A DNA stretch of 64,000 nucleotides from Aeromonas aquatica (GTDB lineage Bacteria; Pseudomonadota; Gammaproteobacteria; Enterobacterales; Aeromonadaceae), in contig NZ_JRGL01000162.1 of NCBI RefSeq assembly GCF_000764655.1, positions 1-64,000 of the forward strand. The letters are read 5' to 3'. A model generated the notes under the pieces. The model saw only the letters and a program-made list of their open reading frames with translations. It did no database searches and had not been told where the DNA came from. Numbering within the stretch: position 1 is the first letter of the stretch; each line of letters begins with the position of its first letter. Below are positions 40,376-50,005 of this stretch, in pieces. The position numbers were made by a program, and so were the translations under genes.

Positions 40376-40702
40376 GGGGTGGCTCCTTGCCGTGAAAACC
40401 GGCTTGAGTATAGTGCCGCGCTTCCCGCAAACGGGGCCGTTCGCCAGAGATAGCGCCATGGGCAATGACACCAACATTTGATACCCGGGGGTGAGCAGGG
40501 TAAAGTCACACCCCCAAAATGGCGGCCCTGCTGCCATGTTGGGATCGGTAGCTAGCCTCAGCCACGTCTTGCCTCGCCGACGCAGCAGCAAGCGGCTGGG
40601 CGCCGATAGTACAGATGAGCGCGATCTTACGATGACAACCGGCGTAGCAGATGCAACGGTCCGCGGTCGCGACCAGATCAACAATCGTCTTTGGGGAAGT
40701 AA
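40376..40702. other. Divergent intergenic region before the aromatic amino-acid permease
   Basis: About 327 bases with no supported gene. It must contain promoters for the small membrane protein (minus) and the permease (plus). GGGGAAGTAA before the permease ATG is the likely ribosome-binding site. Short open frames across it have no homology that I recognise. Confidence 0.45.
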
Positions 40703-41920
40703 ATGGAACATAAACCATCGTTGGTGGGCGGGGCATGCATCATTGCCGGCGTCTGCGTGGGAGCTGGCATGCTGGGGCTGCCGAGTGCGGGGGCGGGTGC
40801 CTGGTCCCTCTGGTCCATGCTCGCGGTGGCGCTGACCATGGTGGTGATGACCGTCTCCGGCTGGATGCTGCTGGAGTCCTATCGGGGCTACCCATTGCGC
40901 GTCTCCTTCGATACCGTGACCCGGGATCTGCTGGGGAACAAGGTCAACGCCCTCAACAACTTAAGCGTCTATTTCGTCGGCGGCATCCTGCTCTACGCCT
41001 ACATCACCTCGGCGGGCCTCATCATAGAGGGGATGACCGGGCTCGGCAGCCAGTGGGCCTCGGTGCTCTTCACCCTGGGCTTCTCCTTCGTGGTGTGGCA
41101 CTCCACCCGGGCGGTGGACCGCATCTCTATCCTGCTGGTGATCCTGATGGGGCTGAGCTTCGCCTTCGGCATCTCGGGCATGTCCATGAACATCCGCCTG
41201 GATCTGCTGCTCGACAGGGTCGGTGCCGAGCACAGCTACGCCCCCTATGCCCTGGTGATGCTGCCGGTGGCGCTCACCTCCTTCGGTTATCACCATTCGG
41301 TGTCATCCATGCGCGCCTACTACGGCGAGGAGCGCCGCGCCAGTCGCGCCATCCTGGGCGGCACCGTGATCGCGCTCGCCTTCTACCTCATCTGGCTGGC
41401 CAGCGTGTTCGGCAACCTGCCGCGCAGCGCCTTCGGCCCGGTGATCGAGCAGGGTGGCAACGTGGATGCCCTGCTCACCGCGCTGGGCTCGGTGATCGAA
41501 TCCGAGGCGGTGGCGAATGCCCTCAACGCCTTCTCCATGGCGGCCATCCTCTCCTCCTTTATCGGGGTGGGGCTCGGGGTGTTCGACTACCTGGCGGATC
41601 TGTTCAAATTCGACAACGACCGCAGCGGCCGCACCAAGTCCTGGGCCCTGACCTTCCTGCCGCCGCTGCTGCTCTCCCTGCTGTTCCCGTTCGGCTTCCT
41701 GGTCGCCATCGGCTATGCCGGCGCCGTGGCCACCCTCTGGACCTGCATCATTCCGCCCCTGCTGGCCTGGAAGGTGCGTTCGGCCCAGGGTGACAAGGGC
41801 GAAGGCTTCCGCGCCCCGGGCGGGGTGCTGATGATCGCCCTGGTGATCCTGTTCGGGGTGCTGACCGCCGTCTTCCACCTGCTCAACATGGTGGGTTGGT
41901 TGCCCGCCTATACCGGCTGA
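40703..41920 (+). CDS. Aromatic amino-acid permease, TnaB/Mtr-like (HAAAP family)
   Basis: A 405-residue transporter with about eleven membrane segments. The HAAAP family marks are visible: GGACIIAGVCVGAGMLGLP at the start, TSFGYHHSVSSM in the middle and GVFDYLADLFKFDNDRSGRTK near the C-terminus. Members import tryptophan or tyrosine by proton symport. Being one gene away from tnaA, tryptophan is the likely substrate, so it may feed tryptophanase. In E. coli tnaB directly follows tnaA; here a minus-strand gene intervenes, so it has its own promoter. Confidence 0.85.
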   Translation: MEHKPSLVGGACIIAGVCVGAGMLGLPSAGAGAWSLWSMLAVALTMVVMTVSGWMLLESYRGYPLRVSFDTVTRDLLGNKVNALNNLSVYFVGGILLYAYITSAGLIIEGMTGLGSQWASVLFTLGFSFVVWHSTRAVDRISILLVILMGLSFAFGISGMSMNIRLDLLLDRVGAEHSYAPYALVMLPVALTSFGYHHSVSSMRAYYGEERRASRAILGGTVIALAFYLIWLASVFGNLPRSAFGPVIEQGGNVDALLTALGSVIESEAVANALNAFSMAAILSSFIGVGLGVFDYLADLFKFDNDRSGRTKSWALTFLPPLLLSLLFPFGFLVAIGYAGAVATLWTCIIPPLLAWKVRSAQGDKGEGFRAPGGVLMIALVILFGVLTAVFHLLNMVGWLPAYTG

Positions 41921-41962
41921 AGAAGATGATTTTCAGCCTCTGTATCGAGTCGGGGAAATAGC

Positions 41963-41988
41963 AAAACGGCGCCTGCGGGCGCCGTTTT
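41963..41988. terminator. Bidirectional terminator between permease and DM13 genes
   Basis: 11-bp stem AAAACGGCGCC / GGCGCCGTTTT, loop TGCG, with T-runs for both directions. Confidence 0.88.
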
Positions 41989-42039
41989 TGTTGGTTTTAA
42001 TGCTTTATGCTGCCCTGGTCACGCCGCTAGTCAGCATGA

Positions 42040-42522
42040 TCAGTTTTTTTGATACTGGGCAGCGGTAATGAATTGTCCGAACGTCTCGCACCAGATGATC
42101 ACGCTGTTGTAGTCAGATGGATCCATATTGGTCGGCAGCGGCACGATAAAGTTGTCGAAGGTCTTCACCGGCCCGATATGTACCATCTGCGGCTTCAGGC
42201 GGGCGAAGTCCGCCTCCGTCTCCACGAAGGTCGGCGACAGATAGAGCTGATAGTCGGGCCCAGGCGCCAGCTGGCCCATCAGGCTGATGGCGCCCGGCCC
42301 TATGCTCACCCGCCCCTCACCCCAATGCAGCCGATCGCTGTCTTTCAAGTCCCGCTTGAAGGTGCCTTGATAGGTCGCCTGCGCCTGGCTGGCCGCCACC
42401 TGCTCGCCACTCGGGGCGGGTGGCGCTATCAGGATCGGCAGCAGATAGATGCCGGCGGCAAAGCCAATCCCCCCGACCAACAGATGGGTGGCCAGCAGCA
42501 GGGCCAGGGTCTTGCGGTGCAT
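42040..42522 (-). CDS. DM13-domain membrane-anchored protein
   Basis: A 160-residue protein: an N-terminal membrane anchor or signal (LALLLATHLLVGGIGFAAGIYLLPIL), then a DM13 domain (about 55-155) with TYQGTFKRDLKDSDRLHWGEG, quoted nearly to limit, and SVIIWCETFGQFITAAQ, which holds the single conserved Cys. DM13 is found in proteins thought to take part in extracytoplasmic redox reactions. The Met at 42522 is chosen since it starts the hydrophobic helix; an upstream Met adds 11 charged residues. Confidence 0.75.
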   Translation of the reverse strand: MHRKTLALLLATHLLVGGIGFAAGIYLLPILIAPPAPSGEQVAASQAQATYQGTFKRDLKDSDRLHWGEGRVSIGPGAISLMGQLAPGPDYQLYLSPTFVETEADFARLKPQMVHIGPVKTFDNFIVPLPTNMDPSDYNSVIIWCETFGQFITAAQYQKN

Positions 42523-42671
42523 AACGTCTCGCTCGTCTATCACATGAATGGCCATACCCTAACAGCGGCCATCGCCGATGCCCATCCCCGACATGGCGCA
42601 GCCTTTGCAAGGGGCGGCGTCGCGATAGCTTGGCATCGATTCGATGATGCTGCGCCAATCGAACCTAGGGG

Positions 42672-43562
42672 CTAATCGGTGCCGCGCCCCTTCGCCGGCA
42701 GCCGTGCGCCGCTGCGCAGCAGGGGCAGCTGATAGAGCACCAGGGCCCCGAGCACCAGCCCGGCACCGGCCAGCTTGGCGCCGCCGAGGGCCTCCCCATA
42801 GCAGAGGGTGCTGAGCATCAGGGTCCAGACGGGTTCGAGCAGCATCAACAGGGCCGCGTGGGTGGTGGTCATCTTGCTCAGGGCCAGGGTCAGCAGCAGG
42901 TAGCGCAAGGTGGTGGCGAGCAGCACGCTGGCGGCGAACCAGCCCCAGGTGCTGGTGCTGACCAGGGGTGGCCAGCTCTCGGTCAGCAGGGACAGCGTGG
43001 TACCGATCAGGCCCGTCATGGCCAGCTGGATGCAGGTGAGCCAGCGCGGCGGGATCGACTGGGCGAAGTGGCGATGGACCGCGAGCTGGGTGCCGAGCGC
43101 CATGGCGGCGGCCAGGAACCAGAGCAGGGAGCGGGAGACGCCCCAGTCGGTGCCGCTCGAGAGCAGCAGCAGACCTGCCACGGCCAGGGGAAGTGTGGTC
43201 CAGTAGTGGCGGCCGGGGCGGGTCTTGAAGCCGGCCCAGGCGGCCAGTGGCGCCATCAGGGTGGCGACGCTCATGATAAAGGCGCCGCTGCCGAGGGCGT
43301 CGCTCTGGCTGATGGCGGTCACCCAGAGCAGCAGGTTGAGGCCGAGCATGGAGCCGCAACCCAGGGCACGCAGCAGCTGGGCGCGGCTGGGCCTGGGTTC
43401 GTACAAGATGGCAAGGGGCAACAGGATCAGGGCCGCCAGCAGGAAGCGACTGCCGATAAAGGCGGCGGGGGGCAGTTCGCGGATCGCCTCCTTGGAGAAG
43501 AACCAGCCGGCGGCCGCCAACAGGGTGGTGCAGATCATCAACAACAGGGGCGTACGGTTCAT
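42672..43562 (-). CDS. EamA/DMT family transporter
   Basis: A 296-residue protein with ten predicted membrane segments arranged as two EamA repeats; the second-repeat hallmark THAALLMLLEPVWTLMLS is clear, as is the first-repeat FIGSRFLLAALILLPLA. The family exports metabolites such as amino acids; the substrate is unknown. The basic C-terminal tail is cytoplasmic. 149 bases upstream of the DM13 gene on the same strand. Confidence 0.88.
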   Translation of the reverse strand: MNRTPLLLMICTTLLAAAGWFFSKEAIRELPPAAFIGSRFLLAALILLPLAILYEPRPSRAQLLRALGCGSMLGLNLLLWVTAISQSDALGSGAFIMSVATLMAPLAAWAGFKTRPGRHYWTTLPLAVAGLLLLSSGTDWGVSRSLLWFLAAAMALGTQLAVHRHFAQSIPPRWLTCIQLAMTGLIGTTLSLLTESWPPLVSTSTWGWFAASVLLATTLRYLLLTLALSKMTTTHAALLMLLEPVWTLMLSTLCYGEALGGAKLAGAGLVLGALVLYQLPLLRSGARLPAKGRGTD

Positions 43563-43669
43563 GGGGTCGCCGTCGGGTCAAAGAGGCTGGAACGAGTGAG
43601 GGATTGTACACGGAAAAGGCGGGTATACAGATTTGGCTGGCAGTGGTCACCCTCAAGCCTGATGGAAAA

Positions 43670-43699
43670 AAGCCCCGATGATGGTCATCATGGGGGCTT
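43670..43699 (-). terminator. Hairpin downstream of the small lipoprotein gene
   Basis: AAGCCCCGATGAT / ATCATGGGGGCTT with one mismatch and a 4-base loop. On the minus strand it is followed by TTTTTCCATC, giving a usable U-tract. Confidence 0.75.
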
Positions 43700-43733
43700 C
43701 TTATTGCGACAAGACGGTGATCGCGGCAGCGGA

Positions 43734-43961
43734 TTACTCGATGGCGGTCAGGCGGAAGCCTTTGCCTTGCATGCACAGGTTGATCAACTCTTCCTGCTCC
43801 TCATCCTCGATCTTGTTGAGCTTCACCTGATATTGGCATTCGGACAGGGCATCCGTTCTCTGGGCCTCGGAGGCGCCCTCTTTCATATATTCACTGTCGG
43901 GAGTCGAAGAGCAGGCGCTCAGTACGAGCATGGTGCCAAGCACGACAAGGTGACGCTTCAT
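43734..43961 (-). CDS. Small predicted lipoprotein
   Basis: A 75-residue protein with a lipoprotein signal: MKRHLVVLGTMLVLSACSS, lipobox LSAC at Cys17. The mature part is short and acidic (EDEEQEELINLC) with two further cysteines that could pair. The Met at 43961 is chosen because it begins the signal peptide and AAAGGAC lies upstream. No family recognised. Confidence 0.7.
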   Translation of the reverse strand: MKRHLVVLGTMLVLSACSSTPDSEYMKEGASEAQRTDALSECQYQVKLNKIEDEEQEELINLCMQGKGFRLTAIE

Positions 43962-44421
43962 ACAGATGTCCTTTAACGTGATACAGATTGCAGATATGGC
44001 CAATATGTTTATTTATTGTGTCAGCTTTGATATTAATGTTTCTTGTCAAATAAAAATCGCCAACTGAATAGCGGTATTATCTGTTTTTTTGAGATGTATC
44101 ACCCTTTTGAATTGAACGATAGTGCTGACTAGGCACTATTAGCATCGAACTCATGATACATAAGGCAACATTATATCAGCGCATGGGTTTTTGATATTGA
44201 CTGGAGCTGAATCAGAGGGTGGAAAATCATCGTTCCTTGTCACCGGTTCAATACCCATGGAGCATCATGGTGCCAATGCAAGTCATCGGGGCTGCAGGTC
44301 TACGTACTCACTTGGGGTAAGTTTCTATATTAGTGCCCCTACCCCGTTAACACTGAATTATATATGTCCGCTATCATGTCCTATTGTGCTTCACTAATCT
44401 AAACTACCGACCTCCATATTT
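43962..44421. other. AT-rich intergenic region bordering the Kiwa island
   Basis: About 460 bases, clearly AT-richer than the flanking genes up to ~44180 and again near 44320-44420. It marks the left edge of the island. No tRNA, integrase, direct-repeat att site or credible ORF was found; a 68-codon plus-strand frame (44191-44397) has no recognisable character. Confidence 0.5.
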
Positions 44422-45390
44422 TTAGTTTGCCGAGTCCTTCTCTACAGCAAGAAATGGTGAATTGTCCAGAGCAGCAAATGAAGCTTCATTGTTTAGCAAG
44501 CGGATAAAATATCGCTTCTGTTCCTTCGTTTTTAAAACAATAAGGTTGTTATTAATCATTAATTTACGTTGGAATATTGGGAAGTTAGACATCACTTTCT
44601 CTATTTGAGAAATATCAATACCTTTTTGTACAATGGTACCCTGAGCTACCATCGCTAATGTTTTCATAAATCGACGATCCTTATGCATGTCATCAAAAAT
44701 ATTATTAGGCTTTGCCATACCACTCTGATCAATTATATTTAGAGATAGAACCAACGGGGTCGCTTTTTTCGCCAGATTATCTATAACTGCCTCAAGACCA
44801 TAAAATCTTTCTAATAGATTCACATTAATTACGTAGAAAACTTTGTTAAAATAAAAGAAATCTATTGTGTTGTTAATATCAATGCTGTCATTCGTAACTC
44901 TATCAAGAGTCCTTCCATTTAAACTCCAGTACGATAGCTTAGTCTTTTTATGCAGTGAGACTGGATATTTGTGTTGGTATAAAACAACGCTGTTTCCGTT
45001 TCCATCACATAGATGGTATATAACACCCTTAACTTGAGCTAAGTTATCTTTAGTAAAATCGAAAGAATTTATTTTAGAATTTATCCCGTTAGACAAAACA
45101 TCCTGCATTCTTGAAAACTCAGGAGGCATATGGTTTATCTTGGCATGATCATATTCAAACACCTGCTTGTCTCGCTCTAATAGAGTAGAAACAAGTGGGA
45201 CATTAGTTTTACCGCTGTTTGGTTTAATGACAACAGAGGTTAGCGTGTTACAAAACTCAATTGTCATGTTGCTTTCAGCAGTAGGTTCTAAGTTTACTCG
45301 ATATATCTCTGACTGTGCATCACTCATAACGAAGAATGCTTCACCTGAAATATGCTTAGATTTTATTATTGTCTCTACGCTCTGGAACAT
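44422..45390 (-). CDS. kwaB: KwaB-like anti-phage protein (DUF4868), Kiwa system
   Basis: A 322-residue soluble protein that fits the KwaB/DUF4868 family in length and partner: N-terminal part with a conserved-looking beta-rich core and a C-terminal domain around FFYFNKVFYVINVNLLERFYGL and the final NNNLIVLKTKEQKRYFIRLLN, quoted in part. In Kiwa, KwaB binds DNA and works with membrane-bound KwaA to stop phage replication. It starts 15 bases after kwaA with no clear Shine-Dalgarno, so coupling is likely. Base composition is strikingly AT-rich against its GC-rich neighbours, a sign of transfer. Family assignment is by recollection of sequence pattern. Confidence 0.72.
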   Translation of the reverse strand: MFQSVETIIKSKHISGEAFFVMSDAQSEIYRVNLEPTAESNMTIEFCNTLTSVVIKPNSGKTNVPLVSTLLERDKQVFEYDHAKINHMPPEFSRMQDVLSNGINSKINSFDFTKDNLAQVKGVIYHLCDGNGNSVVLYQHKYPVSLHKKTKLSYWSLNGRTLDRVTNDSIDINNTIDFFYFNKVFYVINVNLLERFYGLEAVIDNLAKKATPLVLSLNIIDQSGMAKPNNIFDDMHKDRRFMKTLAMVAQGTIVQKGIDISQIEKVMSNFPIFQRKLMINNNLIVLKTKEQKRYFIRLLNNEASFAALDNSPFLAVEKDSAN

Positions 45391-45405
45391 AATAGTATCA
45401 ATCCA

Positions 45406-45999
45406 TTATATTTTTTTGATAAAGAAAGTATTTTCATCAATTTTTATGTATTTGATTTTATCTGATGAGGAAAGATCTCCATGGCAAATAACTACACAGT
45501 CCTTTTCTCCTCGATCTGATATTTTTAGTCTATATAATCTGAATCCAAGAACAGCGAGTGATGGATTTGAATAGAATCTATTTGTTTTTATATAAATGAT
45601 TCCTATAACAAAAATCATCAGAAACAAATTAAAAATAGTTCTTTTTGTATTCACATCGGTAAACACAAGCGGCATTATATATGTTGTTAAGAATTCTAGA
45701 TGTTCATGGCTTTCATTTTGTATATCTGTAATGCTACAAGCTACTGACCAACCTCCAGATACAGAATTTACTAGAACAAAGAAAATTAGAAAGCCAATAA
45801 GTATAAAGAAGACACTTACCAAAAAAACAAAGTTCCGTACTTTGAACGTTTTTATTGTAAATTCATTTTTACATTCGGATATTAATGTCCATATTCTTTC
45901 CAAGAAACTGAGATCAAAGGACATTATCGCAAGAGACATGAATAGCAACCATAGAGATAGTATGTATAGAAGTACTTTAAAAATCGTCTGATTGTTCAT
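45406..45999 (-). CDS. kwaA: KwaA-like membrane protein, Kiwa anti-phage system
   Basis: A 197-residue protein with four hydrophobic segments (about 8-28, 54-78, 103-115 and 120-140) and a ~55-residue cytoplasmic tail. The tail motif TNRFYSNPSLAVLGFRLY recalls KwaA. KwaA is the membrane sensor of Kiwa; it detects phage attachment or injection and acts together with KwaB. It is the first gene of the pair and as AT-rich as kwaB. No Shine-Dalgarno is obvious before the ATG. The two-gene layout with a DUF4868 partner is the main support. Confidence 0.7.
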   Translation of the reverse strand: MNNQTIFKVLLYILSLWLLFMSLAIMSFDLSFLERIWTLISECKNEFTIKTFKVRNFVFLVSVFFILIGFLIFFVLVNSVSGGWSVACSITDIQNESHEHLEFLTTYIMPLVFTDVNTKRTIFNLFLMIFVIGIIYIKTNRFYSNPSLAVLGFRLYRLKISDRGEKDCVVICHGDLSSSDKIKYIKIDENTFFIKKI

Positions 46000-46105
46000 G
46001 GTTGTAACGAGAGCTAAAAATATAATTGTTACTTTATAGGTTTGTATGGAGACGTTTTGTGATCAATAGCATAACTAATAAAAATATCTGGATTCGTTTG
46101 GGATA

Positions 46106-46135
46106 AAAAAGGCGCCCTAAAGGCGCCGTTTTTTG
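46106..46135 (-). terminator. Terminator after glyQS
   Basis: GGCGCC / GGCGCC stem flanked by A- and T-runs; on the minus strand it ends in TTTTTT, 20 bases after the glyS stop. It also separates glyQS from the Kiwa genes that follow on the same strand. Confidence 0.85.
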
Positions 46136-46155
46136 ATCTAGCCAACAAACCTCAA

Positions 46156-48225
46156 TCACTGCAGCAGCGAGATATCCGCCACTTGCAGGAACAGGTTGCG
46201 CAGGTTGTTCAGCAGCGCCAGACGGTTGGCCTTGAGGGCTTCGTCGTCGGCCATCACCATCACCTCGTTGAAGAAGGTGTCGACCGGCTCGCGCAGGGCG
46301 GCCAAACGGGTGAGGGCAGCCTGATAGTCACCGGCCGCGAACAGCGGTGCCAGTTCGGCTTGCAGTGCAGCAACCTGGGTGGCCAGCGCCTTCTCGGCGG
46401 CATCGACCAGCAGTTCCGGTTTGACGGCAGTCGGCAGCTCGCCTTCGACCTTGGCCAGGATGTTGCTGACGCGCTTGTTGGCGGCAGCCAGGGCCAGGGC
46501 AGCATCCAGGCTGCGGAAGTGGCTGACGGCCTTGACGCGGCGATCGAAGTCCAGCGGACGGGTCGGGCGGCGGGCCAGCACGGCCAGCACCACGTCGGCA
46601 CCTATGCCTTCGTCCTGATAGGCGGCGCGGAAGCGGCCCAGCATGAAGTCGACCACGTCGGTGACGACGGTTTTGTTGGTCAGCTTGTCGCCGTAGACGC
46701 GAACGGCTTCTTCCACCAGTTCGACCAGATCCAGATCCAGCTGCTTCTCGGTCATGATGCGCAGGGCACCGATGGCGGCGCGACGCAGGGCGAAGGGATC
46801 CTTGTCACCCTTCGGCAGCATGCCGATGCCGAAGATACCGGCCAGGGTGTCGAGCTTGTCCGCCAGCGCCACGGCGCAGGCTTCCAGCGCGGACGGCAGG
46901 GCATCACCGGCGAAGCGCGGCATGTACTGCTCGTTCAGGGCCACGGCCACCACTTCGTCTTCGCCGTCGTGACGGGCGTAGTGCATCCCCATGACACCCT
47001 GGGTGCTGGCGAACTCGCCGACCATGTTGGTCATGAGATCGCACTTGGAGAGCAGGCCGGCACGCTTGGCCTGAGCCACGTTGGCACCGATGCGCTCGGC
47101 GATAAAGCCGGCGACGGTCTCGATGCGCTCGACCTTGGCCTTGACGGTGCCGAGCTGTTGCTGGAACAGCACGGTTTCGAGGCGCGGCAGGCGGGAGGCC
47201 AGGCTCTGCTTGAGGTCGGTCTTGAAGAAGAACTCGGCGTCAGACAGACGGGGGCGCACCACCTTCTCGTTGCCGCTGATGATCTGGCTCGGGTCTTTCG
47301 ACTCGATGTTGGTGACGAAGATGAACTTCGGCAGCAGCTTGCCGCTCTTGTCGTAGACCGGGAAGTACTTCTGGTCACCCTTCATGGTGTGCACCAGCGC
47401 CTCGGCCGGTACCGCCAGGAACTTCTCTTCGAAGTTGGCGGTCAGCACCACAGGCCATTCGACCAGGGCGGTGACTTCTTCCAGCAGGGCGTCGTCCAGA
47501 TCGGCGACGCCACCGAAGGCGGCGGCGGCCGCTTCGACGTCAGCCTTGATCTTGGCCTTGCGCACCATAAAGTCGGCTACTACCTTGCCTTTTTCCAGCA
47601 GGATCTGCGGGTATTGGCCGGCGTTGTCGATTTGGAATTCGGGCTCGCCCATAAAGCGGTGACCGCGGATGGTGCGGGCGGAGTCGATCCCCAGGATGGT
47701 GGCGGGCACCAGATCGCCGTCCAGCAGCAGGGTCACGGTGAACACCGGACGCACGAACTGGATGGTCTTGTCGCCCCAGCGCATCATCTTGGGAATGGGC
47801 AGCTTGGCCAGAGATGAAGCTACAAGCTCACCCAGCAGCTCGCGCGCCGGACGACCTTCAACCTTGGCGGTGTGGACCAGCCACTCACCCTTGTCGGTGA
47901 CCAGCCGCTCGGCCTGTTCGACCGTGATGCCGTTGCCACGGGCCCAGCCTTCGGCGGCCTTGGTCGGCTTGCCATCGGCATCGAACGCCTGGGAGACGGC
48001 CGGGCCGCGCTTCTCGACGCTCTTGCTCGGCTGCTCGCCGGCCAGCTCACTCACCTTCAGCGCCAGACGGCGCGGTGAGGCGAACCACTCGACGTCGCCG
48101 AAGGCCAGATCGGCCTTGGTCAGCTCGGCCTTGAAGTTGTCGGCAAAGGCTTCGGCCAGGGAGCGAAGGGCCTTGGGTGGCAGCTCGGCGGTGCCGATCT
48201 CTACCAGAAATGTATGTTGTGCCAT
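46156..48225 (-). CDS. glyS: Glycyl-tRNA synthetase beta subunit
   Basis: A 689-residue beta chain of the bacterial alpha2-beta2 glycyl-tRNA synthetase. Start [19 protein letters not shown] is the family N-terminus; [13 protein letters not shown]-like [14 protein letters not shown] and the HD-domain-like region with YARHDGEDE are present, and the C-terminal anticodon-binding DALR-like helix bundle ends VADISLL. It binds tRNA-Gly and is needed for charging with GlyQ. It follows glyQ by 9 bases. Confidence 0.97.
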   Translation of the reverse strand: MAQHTFLVEIGTAELPPKALRSLAEAFADNFKAELTKADLAFGDVEWFASPRRLALKVSELAGEQPSKSVEKRGPAVSQAFDADGKPTKAAEGWARGNGITVEQAERLVTDKGEWLVHTAKVEGRPARELLGELVASSLAKLPIPKMMRWGDKTIQFVRPVFTVTLLLDGDLVPATILGIDSARTIRGHRFMGEPEFQIDNAGQYPQILLEKGKVVADFMVRKAKIKADVEAAAAAFGGVADLDDALLEEVTALVEWPVVLTANFEEKFLAVPAEALVHTMKGDQKYFPVYDKSGKLLPKFIFVTNIESKDPSQIISGNEKVVRPRLSDAEFFFKTDLKQSLASRLPRLETVLFQQQLGTVKAKVERIETVAGFIAERIGANVAQAKRAGLLSKCDLMTNMVGEFASTQGVMGMHYARHDGEDEVVAVALNEQYMPRFAGDALPSALEACAVALADKLDTLAGIFGIGMLPKGDKDPFALRRAAIGALRIMTEKQLDLDLVELVEEAVRVYGDKLTNKTVVTDVVDFMLGRFRAAYQDEGIGADVVLAVLARRPTRPLDFDRRVKAVSHFRSLDAALALAAANKRVSNILAKVEGELPTAVKPELLVDAAEKALATQVAALQAELAPLFAAGDYQAALTRLAALREPVDTFFNEVMVMADDEALKANRLALLNNLRNLFLQVADISLLQ

Positions 48226-48234
48226 GTCCGTTCC

Positions 48235-49161
48235 TTAACCTTGCTGCTCGTTGTTGCCACGCTTGCACATGGGGAAGCCCAGCGCTTCGCGGGAGGCGTA
48301 GTAAGCCTCGGCCACGGCCTTGGTCAGGGTGCGAATGCGCAGTATGTAGCGCTGACGCTCGGTGACCGAGATGGCCTTGCGGGCATCCAGCAGGTTGAAG
48401 GAGTGGGCGGCTTTCAGAATGCGCTCGTAGGCGGGCAGGGGCAGCGGTTTTTCCAGCGCCAGCAGGTGCTGGGCTTCCTTCTCGTACTGCTCGAAGCAGT
48501 GGAACAGGAAGTCCACGTCGGCGTGCTCGAAGTTGTAGGTGGATTGCTCCACCTCGTTCTGGTGGAAGACGTCGCCGTAGGTGGTCTTGCCCAGGGGGCC
48601 ATCAGACCAGACCAGGTCATAGACGCTGTCCACGCCCTGGATGTACATGGCCAGACGCTCGAGACCATAGGTGATCTCGCCGGTCACCGGCTTGCACTCC
48701 AGGCCGCCAACCTGCTGGAAGTAGGTGAACTGAGTCACTTCCATGCCGTTGAGCCAGACTTCCCAGCCCAGACCCCAGGCGCCCAGAGTCGGGTTTTCCC
48801 AGTTGTCTTCCACGAAGCGGATGTCGTGGATCTCGGGATCCATGCCCAGCTCTTTCAAAGAGCCGAGGTAGAGTTCCTGAATGTTGTCGGGGGAAGGCTT
48901 GATGATCACCTGGAACTGGTAATAGTGCTGCAGGCGGTTCGGGTTCTCACCGTAGCGGCCGTCGGTGGGACGGCGGGACGGTTGCACGTAGGCGCAGGCG
49001 ATGGGCTCCGGGCCCAGGGCGCGCAGGCAGGTCATGGGGTGGGAGGTACCGGCACCCACTTCCATATCCAGCGGCTGAATGATGGTACAGCCCTGGCGGG
49101 ACCAATAGTCCTGCAGCTGCAGGATCAGGCCCTGAAAGGTTTTGACATCGAATTTTTGCAT
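48235..49161 (-). CDS. glyQ: Glycyl-tRNA synthetase alpha subunit
   Basis: A 308-residue class II catalytic chain. Motif-like stretches: [21 protein letters not shown] near the N-terminus (quoted to limit), [20 protein letters not shown] for motif 2, and [16 protein letters not shown] for motif 3. It forms glycyl-adenylate and charges tRNA-Gly with GlyS. First gene of glyQS. Confidence 0.97.
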   Translation of the reverse strand: MQKFDVKTFQGLILQLQDYWSRQGCTIIQPLDMEVGAGTSHPMTCLRALGPEPIACAYVQPSRRPTDGRYGENPNRLQHYYQFQVIIKPSPDNIQELYLGSLKELGMDPEIHDIRFVEDNWENPTLGAWGLGWEVWLNGMEVTQFTYFQQVGGLECKPVTGEITYGLERLAMYIQGVDSVYDLVWSDGPLGKTTYGDVFHQNEVEQSTYNFEHADVDFLFHCFEQYEKEAQHLLALEKPLPLPAYERILKAAHSFNLLDARKAISVTERQRYILRIRTLTKAVAEAYYASREALGFPMCKRGNNEQQG

Positions 49162-49338
49162 AGTGTTTTTCGCGCGAAGTGAAATCAGAGCAAGATTTGC
49201 TGAATGTGAACCGAAGGAGTATACCGTCTGGCATGGTCGGATAATAGGCGAAATTGTAGGGGATTCATGGGGTGGCGCTGCGCCGGGCCTGGTCGGCCCG
49301 GGATGAAAGCCCTGTCATGTCGCCGATGAAATCCCCTT

Positions 49339-49362
49339 GTCGGACAGAGAGTCGGACAGAGA
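49339..49362 (+). repeat. 12-bp perfect tandem duplication upstream of tag
   Basis: GTCGGACAGAGA occurs twice head to tail, 20 bases before the tag start. Another small local tandem duplication in a gene-start region. Confidence 0.85.
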
Positions 49363-49382
49363 AAAATAACAGGAGACGAGGA

Positions 49383-49952
49383 ATGGAACTGCGCTGCGCC
49401 TGGGTGACCAGGGACCCGGAATATATCGAATACCATGACAAGCAGTGGGGGCGGCCGGTGCGTGATCCGCGCGAGTTGTTTGCCAAGCTCTGCCTCGATG
49501 GCCAGCAGGCGGGGCTCTCCTGGATCACCATTCTCAAACGCACCGACAGTTACTACCGCGCCTATGCCGGCTTCGATCCCACCCTCATTGTCCGGTTCGA
49601 CGAGCAGGATGTGGCGCGGCTGATGCAGGACAAAGGCATCATCCGCAATCGCCTCAAGGTGCAGTCGATCATCAAAAACGCTCGCGCCTATCTGGCACTG
49701 GAGGCGCAGGGCATCGACTTCGCGGACTATCTGTGGGGCTTCGTCGGCGGCGTCCCCATCGTCAATCAGCGGCAGGGCAACGGCGATATCCCGGCTACCT
49801 CGCCGGAGTCGGATGCCATGGCCAAGGCCCTCAAGAAGCTCGGTTTTACCTTCGTCGGCAGTACCATCTGCTACGCCTTCATGCAGGCGGTGGGCATGGT
49901 GAACGATCATCTCGTCATCTGCCCCTGTCACGTCGCCTGTCAGCAAGGCTAA
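49383..49952 (+). CDS. tag: 3-methyladenine DNA glycosylase I
   Basis: A 189-residue Tag protein that removes 3-methyladenine from alkylated DNA. MELRCAWVTRDPEYIEYHDKQWG (in part) is the family start, followed by LCLDGQQAGLSWITIL and the zinc-binding residues near both ends (Cys in ELRCAW; His in YEYHD-type IEYHD; CPCH at the C-terminus). The ATG at 49383 follows GGAGACGAGGA; the open frame upstream is not family-like. Followed by a hairpin and a decayed copy of its own 3' end. Confidence 0.93.
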   Translation: MELRCAWVTRDPEYIEYHDKQWGRPVRDPRELFAKLCLDGQQAGLSWITILKRTDSYYRAYAGFDPTLIVRFDEQDVARLMQDKGIIRNRLKVQSIIKNARAYLALEAQGIDFADYLWGFVGGVPIVNQRQGNGDIPATSPESDAMAKALKKLGFTFVGSTICYAFMQAVGMVNDHLVICPCHVACQQG

Positions 49953-49965
49953 ATCGGGAGTGGAA

Positions 49966-49996
49966 GAAGAAGGGAGGCCAGCAGCCTCCCTTCTTC
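49966..49996 (+). terminator. Terminator after tag
   Basis: 13-bp perfect stem GAAGAAGGGAGGC / GCCTCCCTTCTTC with loop CAGCA, then CTTTCT; 13 bases after the tag stop. Confidence 0.8.
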
Positions 49997-50005
49997 CTTT
50001 CTGGC

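Noticed and set aside
40632-40740. A Trp-rich open frame (RLWGSKWNINHRWW) overlapping the aromatic permease start, resembling a second TnaC leader
   Set aside because: The tryptophans come from TTGG/ATGG around the permease start, the frame runs on into the gene with no stop, and the Trp-Asp-Pro spacing of TnaC is absent.
44191-44397. A 68-codon plus-strand ORF left of the Kiwa genes
   Set aside because: No ribosome-binding site, no family character and atypical composition; the bases GGTTCAATACC in it look like a tRNA T-arm, but no tRNA fold can be built around them.
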